The notes under the pieces: model-generated
Databases searched by the model: none
What the model saw: the letters and a program-made list of their open reading frames with translations, nothing else
Told to the model about the DNA's origin: nothing
Assembly (NCBI RefSeq): GCF_003112515.1
Contig: NZ_BEVZ01000003.1
Coordinates: 372,001 to 436,000, forward strand
DNA from: Streptomyces fragilis
Lineage (GTDB): Bacteria; Actinomycetota; Actinomycetes; Streptomycetales; Streptomycetaceae
Reading direction: 5' to 3'
DNA: 64,000 bases
Translations under genes and position numbers: made by a program
In this document: piece after piece, positions 28,596-36,007 of the stretch
How the letters are laid out: the number at the start of each line of letters is the position of its first letter
Numbering within the stretch: the first letter of the stretch is position 1

Positions 28596-28649
28596 CGGAT
28601 GACTCATCCGATTGTGTGCTAGCCTCCATTGAGGCGGATGGGTTATCCG
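28596..28649. promoter_or_regulatory. Paired operator-like palindromes upstream of the SDR gene
   Basis: Site 1 (28596-28610) is a perfect palindrome CGGATGA-C-TCATCCG. Site 2 (28635-28649) is the related, imperfect CGGATGG-G-TTATCCG. Their centres are 39 bp apart (close to four helical turns) and site 2 lies 26 bp before the SDR start. The TetR regulator encoded two genes on is the obvious candidate to bind them (inference). Confidence 0.55.
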
Positions 28650-28674
28650 TTTTTCTCGGGTGGAGGGGGAACGC

Positions 28675-29580
28675 ATGTCGAGGACAGCAGTGATCACGGC
28701 CGGCACGGGAGGCATCGGTCTGGAGACCGCGCTGGGGCTGGCCCAGGCGGGATACGTGGTCACCGTGGTCGGGCGGGACGCCGGCCGAGGGGCCAGGGCG
28801 GTCGAGCGGATCACCGCGGCGCACCCGGCGCGTCCCGCCCGGTTCCTGACCGCCGACCTCGCCTCGCTCGACCAGGTCCGGGAGCTGGCCGAGACCATCG
28901 CGGCCGGTCACGCGACGTCGGGAGAACCGCTGACGGTGCTGGTCAACAACGTCGGCGCGATGTTCGCCGAACGACAGCAGGTGGACGGCGTCGAGGCCTC
29001 GTTCGTCGTCAACCACCTCTCGCCGTACCTGCTCACCGAGTTGCTGCTGCCCACCCTCACCGCCGGGGCGCCGAGCCGGATCGTGAACGTGACCTCCGGC
29101 GCGGTCGGGGTCGCCAAGCGTGTGTTCGACGCCGTCGAGCCGCCGGGCGGTTACTACGGCTTCCACCGCTACGGGCGCGCCAAGCTCGCCAACCTCGCCT
29201 ACACGCTCGACCTGGCGAAGCGGCTGGACGGCACGGGCGTCTCGGTCTTCGCCGCCGACCCCGGAGGCGCGGCGACCCGCATGACCGACGGCACCCTGGT
29301 CCCGAGGACCGTCTCCCCGGCGCTGCGGCTGCTGTGGCCGTTGGTGCGCCGCCGGTTCGAGCGCTCCACCGCCGGCACGGCGTCCGCGGCGGCCAGATCC
29401 TCGGTCACCGCCGCCACCGACCCCGCGCTGTCCGGCCGGACCGGTCTCGTCATCGGCCCCCGGGCACACCCCGTCGCGCCGCCGCGTGCGGCGACCGACC
29501 CCCGCATCGCCGCCGCCGTGCGCCGGCTCAGCGAGATCCACGCGCCCACCGCGGTGGGAGGCCCGCACGACGCCGCATAG
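28675..29580 (+). CDS. Short-chain dehydrogenase/reductase
   Basis: 301 aa from ATG 28675, preceded by GGAGGGGGA. This is an SDR with cofactor loop AGTGGIGLETALG, the NAG-equivalent LVNNVGAM, Ser in NVTSGAVG and catalytic YGRAK (Tyr/Lys). The arginine after strand 2 (GRDAGRGARAV) suggests NADP(H). The layout (WW-domain oxidoreductase/retinol dehydrogenase-like) does not reveal the substrate. It precedes a TetR regulator by 55 bp and carries tandem palindromes in its promoter region, so the pair is probably a self-regulated detoxification unit. Confidence 0.92.
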   Translation: MSRTAVITAGTGGIGLETALGLAQAGYVVTVVGRDAGRGARAVERITAAHPARPARFLTADLASLDQVRELAETIAAGHATSGEPLTVLVNNVGAMFAERQQVDGVEASFVVNHLSPYLLTELLLPTLTAGAPSRIVNVTSGAVGVAKRVFDAVEPPGGYYGFHRYGRAKLANLAYTLDLAKRLDGTGVSVFAADPGGAATRMTDGTLVPRTVSPALRLLWPLVRRRFERSTAGTASAAARSSVTAATDPALSGRTGLVIGPRAHPVAPPRAATDPRIAAAVRRLSEIHAPTAVGGPHDAA

Positions 29581-29635
29581 CATGGGGCCCACGAGCCCGT
29601 GCACCCCTGACGAGCAACCTGGACGCTCCTTCCTC

Positions 29636-30223
29636 ATGACGACCCCGACCCCACAGCTGCGCAAGGACGCTGCCCGCAACCGGGAGCGGATCGTCGCGGT
29701 CGCCCGCGATCTGGTCGACCAGGGCACCGCACTGCAGCTCAACGACGTCGCCCGCCGGGCCGGCGTCGGGGTCGCCACGGTCTACCGGCACTTCGCCACC
29801 CCCGAGGCCTTGCTGGAGGCCGTCGCCACCCCCTGCCTGGAGGGCCTCGTGGCACACGGCGAGCAGGCGCTGACGGACACCGACCCCTGGCGGGCGCTGG
29901 CCGCCTTCCTGTCCCGCGTCGTCGAGGCCCAGCTCACCGACGCGGCCCTGCCCCCGGTCGCCGCCGCGGCCGAGGACGCCCTGCCGCGCACGACGCAGCT
30001 CAAGACGTCACTCGAGCGCGTCGGCACCGCGCTCCTGGAGCGGGCCCGGGACGCCGGAGCCGTCCGCCCCGACCTGGCCGCCGCCGACCTGGTGCCGCTC
30101 ATGTGCGGCATCGCCCACGCCGTGACCGTCCGCGGCGGCACGAGCGGCGACCGGACGGACACGGCCCGCCGCTACCTCGCGACCCTCCTCGAGGGCATGC
30201 GCCCCGCACCGCCACGCACCTGA
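29636..30223 (+). CDS. TetR-family transcriptional regulator
   Basis: 195 aa from ATG 29636. The N-terminal helix-turn-helix is clear: ARNRERIVAVARDLVDQG followed by LQLNDVARRAGVGVATVYRH. The C-terminal ligand domain has no recognisable specificity. Conserved LYRHF-type recognition helix and length fit TetR. It follows the SDR gene and probably represses it through the CGGATGA-type palindromes. The last codons overlap the first of two 22-bp direct repeats. Confidence 0.93.
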   Translation: MTTPTPQLRKDAARNRERIVAVARDLVDQGTALQLNDVARRAGVGVATVYRHFATPEALLEAVATPCLEGLVAHGEQALTDTDPWRALAAFLSRVVEAQLTDAALPPVAAAAEDALPRTTQLKTSLERVGTALLERARDAGAVRPDLAAADLVPLMCGIAHAVTVRGGTSGDRTDTARRYLATLLEGMRPAPPRT

Positions 30224-30267
30224 GCTCGTCCGCCCCGCCGGCCCCGCACCTGAGTTCGTCCGCCCCG
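30216..30267. repeat. 22-bp direct repeat, period 30
   Basis: The sequence GCACCTGAGCTCGTCCGCCC(CG) at 30216-30237 recurs with one change at 30246-30267. The first copy contains the stop codon of the TetR gene, and the second would supply the same ending. It looks like a recent local duplication. Confidence 0.7.
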
Positions 30268-30328
30268 GCCACCACATCGCGCGGGGCCCGGTGGCCGCAC
30301 GTCCGCGAGGGGGCAGGCGGGGTTCGGG

Positions 30329-31177
30329 TCAGTCGCGGCGCGCGGCCAGGGCGAGGGTGCGGTGGGCGGTGGCCAGGACGGCGGCGTCGACGAACCGGCC
30401 GTCGGGGAGCGCCTGCGCCCCGGGCCCGGCGTGACGGGCCGCCTCGACGATCTCCTCCGCCTCCTCGACCTCGCGGGAGGTCGGAAGGTACGCCCGCGCG
30501 ATCACCGGCAGCTGCCGCGGATGGATCGCCGCCCGCCCCAGGAACCCCAGCGCCCGCCCCCGCGCACACCCCGCCCGCAGCCCCTCCAGGTCCCGGACGT
30601 CCGGGTGGACGGACTGTGCCGGAGGGTGCAGCCCCGCCGCCCGGGCGGCCACCACCACCCGCGAGCGGCACCAGTCGAGCCCCGCGTCCTCCCGCACCCC
30701 GAGGTCCGCGCGCAGGTCGGCCTCGCCGAGGGAGACGCCGCCCACCGACGGATCGGCGCCGGCGATGCGGAACGCCTCCTCGACGGCCAGCGCGCTCTCC
30801 AGCAGCGGGAACAGCGGCAGCCCCGCCCGGCCCAGCGCGCTCGCCCGCCCCGCCACCCGCGCCACCGTGTCCGCCGAGGTCACCTTCGGCAGCCGCACCC
30901 CGCCGAGCCCGGGGCACGGCAGCAGAGTCTTCAGGTCGGCGCGCCCCTCCGGCGAGGACGGGCAGTTCACCCGGACGTGCACCGGAACCGGCGGCTGCCC
31001 GGCCAGCAGCTCCGCCGTCGCGTCGCGGGCGTACTCCTTGCGGGCGGGCGCGACCGCGTCCTCCAGGTCGACGAGCACCACGTCCGCCCCCGCCCGCAGC
31101 GCCTTGGCGACCACCTCGGGCCGGTCGCCGGGCACGTACAGCCAGGTCAGCGGCGGTGCCAGGACACCCCCGCTCAC
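30329..31177 (-). CDS. HpcH/HpaI/CitE-type acyl-CoA lyase (last gene of the ADPRG operon)
   Basis: 282 aa from GTG 31177 (GTGA overlap with the CaiB gene). It is a TIM-barrel CitE-like protein: LTWLYVPGDRPEVVAKAL at the N-terminus, VVLVDLEDAVAP with the metal-site Asp/Glu, HVRVNCPSSPEG with the substrate Arg, and GGVRLPKVTSADTV. Relatives cleave beta-hydroxyacyl-CoAs such as L-malyl-CoA or citramalyl-CoA, or act on the citryl group. The family cannot be narrowed from sequence alone. As the last gene of the coupled operon it suggests that the pathway ends in a C-C bond cleavage of an acyl-CoA (inference). Confidence 0.88.
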   Translation of the reverse strand: MSGGVLAPPLTWLYVPGDRPEVVAKALRAGADVVLVDLEDAVAPARKEYARDATAELLAGQPPVPVHVRVNCPSSPEGRADLKTLLPCPGLGGVRLPKVTSADTVARVAGRASALGRAGLPLFPLLESALAVEEAFRIAGADPSVGGVSLGEADLRADLGVREDAGLDWCRSRVVVAARAAGLHPPAQSVHPDVRDLEGLRAGCARGRALGFLGRAAIHPRQLPVIARAYLPTSREVEEAEEIVEAARHAGPGAQALPDGRFVDAAVLATAHRTLALAARRD

Positions 31178-32403
31178 ACGATCCCCTCCCGCCGCAGCAC
31201 CGCGATCTCCTCCGCGGTGAGCCCCGCCTCCGTGAGCACCGCCTCGGTGTCCGCGCCGTGCGGCCGCCCGGCCCAGCGGATCGCGCCGGGGGTCGCGGAG
31301 AGCCGGAACAGCACGTTCTGCATCCGCAGCGGCCCGAGCTCGGGGTCGTCCACGGTGGTGATGGTCCCCAGCGCCCGGTACTGCGGGTCCTCCATCACGT
31401 CCCGCACGTCCTGGACGGGGGCCACCGCGGCCTCCGCCTTCTCGAAGGCGTCCAGCACCTCCGACCGTCCGCGCCGGGCGATCCACGCGCCGACCGCCTC
31501 GTCCAGCACGTCGGAGTGGGCGGCCCGCCCGGAGCCCGTGGCGAACCACGGCTCGTCGACCAGCTCCGGCCGCCCCACCAGCCGCATCACCCGTTCGGCG
31601 ACCGACTGGGCCGAGGTGGAGACGGCCACCCAGGTGCCGTCGGCGGTCCGGTAGGTGTTGCGCGGCGCGTTGTTCTGGGACCGGTTGCCGGTGCGCGGCT
31701 GGACGTGGCCCAGCTGGTCGAACCAGAGCGGCTGCGGCCCCAGCACCGTCAGGATGGGCTCGATGATCGCCATGTCGACGACCTGCCCGCGGCCGGTGCG
31801 GTCCCGGGCGGCCAGTGCGGTCGTCACGGCGAAGGCGGTGGCCAGCGCGGCGATCGAGTCGGCCAGACCGAACGGGGGCAGGGTGGGCGGCGCGTCCGGC
31901 TCGCCGGTGACGGCGGCGAAACCGCTCATCGCCTCGGCCAGGGTCCCGAAACCGGGGCGGCGGGCGTAGGGGCCGATCTGGCCGAAGCCGGTGACCCGGG
32001 CCAGCACCAGACGCGGGTTGACCGCGGACAGCTCCTCCCAGCCCAGGCCCCACCGCTCCAGGGTGCCGGGGCGGAAGTTCTCCACCACGACGTCGGCCTC
32101 CCGGACCAGCCGCAGCAGGGTGTCGCGGCCGAGCGGCGCGGACAGGTCCAGGGTGATGTTCCGCTTGTTGCGGCCCAGCAGCTTCCACCACAGCCCGACG
32201 CCGTCCTTGGCGGGCCCGTGACCGCGCGAGGGGTCGGGCTTCGCCGGGTGCTCCACCTTGACCACGTCGGCGCCGAAGTCGCCCAGCATGGTGGCCGCGA
32301 GCGGCCCGGCGAACAGGGTGGCCAGGTCCAGGACCCGCAGCCCGGACAGCGGCGCGGGCCCGGCGGCGGGAGCGGGGGCGACGTCGGACAGGGGCTGGTT
32401 CAT
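31174..32403 (-). CDS. CaiB/BaiF CoA-transferase family protein with altered catalytic position
   Basis: 409 aa from ATG 32403 (ATGA overlap with the kinase gene). The class III CoA-transferase fold is clear: LSGLRVLDLATLFAGPLAA, MLGDFGADVVKVEHP, GRNKRNITLDLSAPLGRD and VVENFRPGTLERWGLGWEEL. In characterised members the Asp that forms the acyl anhydride sits in a YDLVVQAMSG-like motif. Here the matching stretch reads PGFGTLAEAMSGFA, with Gly where I would place that Asp. So it may be a divergent transferase, a racemase-like enzyme or a non-catalytic binder. It is encoded immediately before the CitE-like lyase. Confidence 0.9.
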   Translation of the reverse strand: MNQPLSDVAPAPAAGPAPLSGLRVLDLATLFAGPLAATMLGDFGADVVKVEHPAKPDPSRGHGPAKDGVGLWWKLLGRNKRNITLDLSAPLGRDTLLRLVREADVVVENFRPGTLERWGLGWEELSAVNPRLVLARVTGFGQIGPYARRPGFGTLAEAMSGFAAVTGEPDAPPTLPPFGLADSIAALATAFAVTTALAARDRTGRGQVVDMAIIEPILTVLGPQPLWFDQLGHVQPRTGNRSQNNAPRNTYRTADGTWVAVSTSAQSVAERVMRLVGRPELVDEPWFATGSGRAAHSDVLDEAVGAWIARRGRSEVLDAFEKAEAAVAPVQDVRDVMEDPQYRALGTITTVDDPELGPLRMQNVLFRLSATPGAIRWAGRPHGADTEAVLTEAGLTAEEIAVLRREGIV

Positions 32404-33302
32404 GACGTGTACCGTGCCTCGATCTCGGAGCGGTAGGGCATCGACGCCGACGCCCCCGGCCGCTGCACCGACAGGGAGGCCGCGGCGGCCGCCCAGCGCA
32501 GGGCCTCGGGCATCGGGCGCTTCTCGGTGAGGGCGACGGCCAGCGCGCCGGCGAAGGTGTCGCCCGCCCCGGTGGTGTCCACCGCCCGCACCCGGGGCGA
32601 GGGGACCGTCACCGGCTCCGCGCCGCGCGCCGCCCAGAGGCTGCCGGCCTCCCCGAGGGTGACCACCACCTCCGGTACCCGCTCCAGCAGTGCGAGCGCC
32701 GCCTCCCTCGGGTCGGCCACCCCGGCCAGGGCGGCGGCCTCGTGCTCGTTGGGCAGCAACAGGTCCACGCAGTCGAGGAGTTCGGCGGGCAGGGGGCGGA
32801 CCGGAGCGGGCGTCAGGACGGTCCGCACGCCGTGCGCGCGGGCCAGCCGGGCCCCGGCGGCGACGGCCTTCAGCGGGATCTCCAGCTGCAGCAGCAGCAG
32901 ACCGGCGCCGCGGACCGCCTCCTCGTCGCGGGCGGTCAGCGAGGTCACGCCCGCGTTGGCGCCCGGGACGACCACGATGGCGTTGCCCCCTTGGTCGTCC
33001 ACCACGATGTGGGCGGTGCCGGACGGGCCCTCGGCGGTGCGCAGACGGTCGGTGACCACCCCGGAGGCCTCCAGGGCGGAGCGCAGCCGCAGACCGAACG
33101 TGTCGTTGCCGACCGCTCCGATCATCGCGACGCGGGCCCCCGCACGGGCCGCCGCCACCGCCTGGTTGGCGCCCTTGCCGCCGGGCGCGGTGCGGAACTC
33201 GCGGCCGGTGACGGTCTCCCCGCGCTGCGGGGCCTTCGCCACGTAGGCGACGAGGTCCATGTTGGCGCTGCCGAGGACGACGATGTCGCTGACGGTGCTC
33301 AT
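32400..33302 (-). CDS. rbsK: Ribokinase-family (PfkB) sugar kinase
   Basis: 300 aa from ATG 33302 (ATGA overlaps on both sides). It has the PfkB N-terminal signature GGKGANQAVAAARAGA, the start VVLGSANMDLVAYV typical of ribokinase, the nucleotide loop TLGEAGSLW and the C-terminal anion hole/catalytic base DTTGAGDTFAGALAVAL. Full length. Ribokinase phosphorylates D-ribose at O5; related PfkB kinases accept other pentoses or nucleosides. Its position, directly downstream of four ADP-ribosylglycohydrolase genes, suggests that it captures the ribose (or a ribosyl product) they release. The symbol reflects family, not proven substrate. Confidence 0.9.
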   Translation of the reverse strand: MSTVSDIVVLGSANMDLVAYVAKAPQRGETVTGREFRTAPGGKGANQAVAAARAGARVAMIGAVGNDTFGLRLRSALEASGVVTDRLRTAEGPSGTAHIVVDDQGGNAIVVVPGANAGVTSLTARDEEAVRGAGLLLLQLEIPLKAVAAGARLARAHGVRTVLTPAPVRPLPAELLDCVDLLLPNEHEAAALAGVADPREAALALLERVPEVVVTLGEAGSLWAARGAEPVTVPSPRVRAVDTTGAGDTFAGALAVALTEKRPMPEALRWAAAAASLSVQRPGASASMPYRSEIEARYTS

Positions 33303-34735
33303 GAGGTGGCGGCCTCCAGGACGGGCCGGGCGGGCAGGGCCCGCTCCGGTCGCGGGTCCGGCGCGCACAGGTGGGCCGTGGTGCGGCCGAGGGTGTCGAA
33401 GCCGACGCCGTCGAACCCGGCCACGGAGGTGGCGAGCCGGTTCTTCAGCGGTGCCGTCCACCGCTTCGGCAGCGCGGCGGGGGAGCCGGCGAGCAGCGCC
33501 GCCACGGAACCCGCGGTGGCGCCGTTGGAGTCGGTGTCCCAGCCGCCGGACACCGCCCGGCAGACCGAGCCGGTGAAGTCCCCGTCCGCGTGGGTGAGGG
33601 CGGCGGCGATCAGGGCGGTGTTGGGCACCGCGTGCACCCAGTGGTAGCGCGCGTGCTCGGTGTGCAGCGCGTCCACCACCGGCTCGAACTCGGCCGCACC
33701 GCCCGCGTGTTCGCGGGCCAGCCGGACGGCGTGCCGGACCGCCCGGGCGAGCCGGGAGCCGGGCGGGACGACGGCCAGCCCGGCCCGCAGACAGCCGTGC
33801 ACGTCCACCCCGCCGCCCGCCGCGGCCGCGATCACGGCGGCGGCGAACATGGCGGCGTGCACACCGCCCCCGGTGTGGCTGAGGACGGCGTCGCGGTGCG
33901 CCTGCTCGGCGGCGGCGCCCGGGTCGCCGGGGTTGGTCCAGCCGTGCACGTCGGCCCGGATCAGCGCGCCGATCCACTCCCGGAACGGGTTGCGGTGGCG
34001 CGCGGTGTGCGGCGGCTCCACCCCGGACAGCAGGTTGCGGCAGGCGACGCGCTCCGCGGTGAACAGCCGGCCGGCGGGCAGCTCGTCCAGCCACAGACGG
34101 GCCACGTCCTCGGTGGTGAAGGAGCGGCGGTGACGGCGCAGCAGGAGCAGGCCGAGCAGCGGGAAGTTCAGGTCGTCGTCCTCCGGCATGCCGTCGATGT
34201 TCTCGGCCAGCGAGGTGGCGGCCGAACGGCGGTTCCAGGGGTGCGCGGCCGCCAGCTCGGCGGGCAGGCCGCGGGCGGTGAAGAAGGTGGTGAGCGGCCA
34301 GTCGCCGGTGGCCCGGGCCAGCGCCCGGATGCCCTCCAGCGGCAGCTTCTCCACCGGCTTGCCCAGCAGGCAGCCGGCCGCGCGCCCCAGCCAGGCGGCC
34401 TCCAGGCGCGCCGCCGAGGGCTGCGGGCCGGCGGCCGGGGCGGCCGGCCAGTCGGGGCAGAGCCCCTTGATCCGCCCCAGGTCGGTGGGCTCCGCCTCGG
34501 CCATGGGGGAGGGCAGCTCGGCCAGTTCGTCGAGCAGGTCCTCGGCGAGGGTGCGCAGGTAGCGGGAGACCGGCGTGGCGGAGGCGCCGGCGCGGTCCGG
34601 GGCCTCGGGGCCGCCGGCCGCGCGCCAGCGGGCGGCGACCGCGGCGACGGTCGCCGGGCAGCGGCCGTCCTGCGCGGCCTGCCGCAGTTCGTGGCCGAGC
34701 AGGTCCTCGGGCTGCACCCAGGTCAACCGGAGCAC
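33299..34735 (-). CDS. ADP-ribosylglycohydrolase-family protein (fourth in operon)
   Basis: 478 aa from GTG 34735; a TTG at 34726 is an alternative. The stop overlaps the kinase start. About 120 N-terminal residues (LRLTWVQPEDLLGHELRQAA onward) form an extension. The hydrolase core then begins with LEAAWLGRAAGCLLGKPVE. Metal ligands: the first motif reads MPEDDDLNFPLL (DDD, not the usual TDDT), and the second is GGWDTDSNGATAGS, which is complete. This is a distinct subfamily from its neighbours and could hydrolyse a small N-riboside and not ADP-ribosyl-protein (inference). The start overlaps the upstream gene by 13 bp. Confidence 0.88.
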   Translation of the reverse strand: MLRLTWVQPEDLLGHELRQAAQDGRCPATVAAVAARWRAAGGPEAPDRAGASATPVSRYLRTLAEDLLDELAELPSPMAEAEPTDLGRIKGLCPDWPAAPAAGPQPSAARLEAAWLGRAAGCLLGKPVEKLPLEGIRALARATGDWPLTTFFTARGLPAELAAAHPWNRRSAATSLAENIDGMPEDDDLNFPLLGLLLLRRHRRSFTTEDVARLWLDELPAGRLFTAERVACRNLLSGVEPPHTARHRNPFREWIGALIRADVHGWTNPGDPGAAAEQAHRDAVLSHTGGGVHAAMFAAAVIAAAAGGGVDVHGCLRAGLAVVPPGSRLARAVRHAVRLAREHAGGAAEFEPVVDALHTEHARYHWVHAVPNTALIAAALTHADGDFTGSVCRAVSGGWDTDSNGATAGSVAALLAGSPAALPKRWTAPLKNRLATSVAGFDGVGFDTLGRTTAHLCAPDPRPERALPARPVLEAATS

Positions 34736-36000
34736 GCGGCGCCCCCGATCGCGGTGAACGCGGCCTCGTGGGCGCGGCGGCGGGCGAGGTCCCGGGCGAA
34801 GACCTCCCGGGCCACGGCGGCCAGGGAGCGGGCGGGGGCCTCCAGGTCGAGGCGGCTCGCCTCGGCGACCCGGGCGGCCCAGGCGGCCGGCGCGGGCGAG
34901 CCGAGCGCGCCGGCCAGGGCGCCCGCCATGGTGGCGATCGAGTCGCAGTCCCGGCCGTAGTTGACCGCGCCGAGCACCGCCTGCTCGTAGTCGCCGCCGG
35001 CCACCAGCAGCATGCCGAGCGCCACCGGCAGCTCCTCGATCGCGTGCAGCCGGGACGGGCGGCGGGCTCCCAGGGAGGGCGCGCGGTAGTCGGGGCCGAC
35101 GGTGTCGAAGGGGGCGACCGCCTCGCGCAGCGGGCCGAGCGCGGCCTCGAACTCGTCGTACCGGGCGGCCGCCGCGCAGACCGCCTCGATCGCGGCGCGG
35201 GTGCCGTCCTTGGCCAGCGACAGGCAGGCGGCGACCACCGACTCCGGCGTCGCGCCCGGCACGCAGGCCGCGGCCACGGCTGCCGCGAAGACGCCCGCCG
35301 CCTCCCGCCCGTAGGAGGACTGGTGGGCGCCCGCCACGTCCAGCGCCTCGGCGTAGGCCGCCGCCGGATGGGCCGCGTTCACCAGGCCGACCGGCGCCAT
35401 GTACATCGCGGCGCCGCAGTTGACGATGTTCCCGCAGCCGGCCTCGCGCGGGTCGACGTGCCCGTAGTGGATCCGCGCCACCAGCCACTTCTCGGCGAGG
35501 AAGATCCGCTGCAGCGGCAGTGCCTCGGCCTCCAGTTCGGGGATCCAGCGCAGGTCGCCCATCAGGTCGGGGACCAGGTGCTCGGCGACCGCGTAGGCGT
35601 CGAGGTGGTCGCGGACCCGCTCGTAGACGCGGATCAGCGCGTGGGTCATCAAGGTGTCGTCGGTGACGTGCCCGTCGCCCTTGTGGTACGGCGCGACGGG
35701 GCGCGCGGTGCGCCACGCGTCGCCGTTCCACGGCCCCACCACGCCCCGCACACGGCCGCCGTGGCGTTCCAGGATCTGCTCGGGGGAGTAGCCCTCGACC
35801 GGTCCGCCGAGCGCGTCGCCGACGGCCGCGCCGGTCAGGGCGTCGGAGATCCGCTCGTCCAGGGTCCGGGCGGGGGTCCGGGCCCCGGGAGCGGGCGTGG
35901 CGGCGGGTGAGTCCGCCGTCGCGGCGGTGGCCGTCGCGGTGGTGACGGCCGAGTCGTCGAGCGATCCGTGGAGGGGCCTTTCGGGCGTGATGCGCGTCAT
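34723..36000 (-). CDS. ADP-ribosylglycohydrolase-family protein (third in operon)
   Basis: 425 aa from ATG 36000, which has GGAGG upstream. After a 55-residue Ala/Thr-rich head, the ADPRG core is complete: DERISDALTGAAVGDALGGPVE, metal motif GHVTDDTLMTH, GCGNIVNCGAAMYMAPVG and YGREAAGVFAAAVAAA, and the second metal motif VNYGRDCDSIATMAGALAG. All ligands of the binuclear Mg2+ site seem to be present, so it should be an active N- or O-ribosyl hydrolase. The gap to the preceding gene is 7 bp. Confidence 0.92.
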   Translation of the reverse strand: MTRITPERPLHGSLDDSAVTTATATAATADSPAATPAPGARTPARTLDERISDALTGAAVGDALGGPVEGYSPEQILERHGGRVRGVVGPWNGDAWRTARPVAPYHKGDGHVTDDTLMTHALIRVYERVRDHLDAYAVAEHLVPDLMGDLRWIPELEAEALPLQRIFLAEKWLVARIHYGHVDPREAGCGNIVNCGAAMYMAPVGLVNAAHPAAAYAEALDVAGAHQSSYGREAAGVFAAAVAAACVPGATPESVVAACLSLAKDGTRAAIEAVCAAAARYDEFEAALGPLREAVAPFDTVGPDYRAPSLGARRPSRLHAIEELPVALGMLLVAGGDYEQAVLGAVNYGRDCDSIATMAGALAGALGSPAPAAWAARVAEASRLDLEAPARSLAAVAREVFARDLARRRAHEAAFTAIGGAACSG

Positions 36001-36007
36001 GCCGGAA

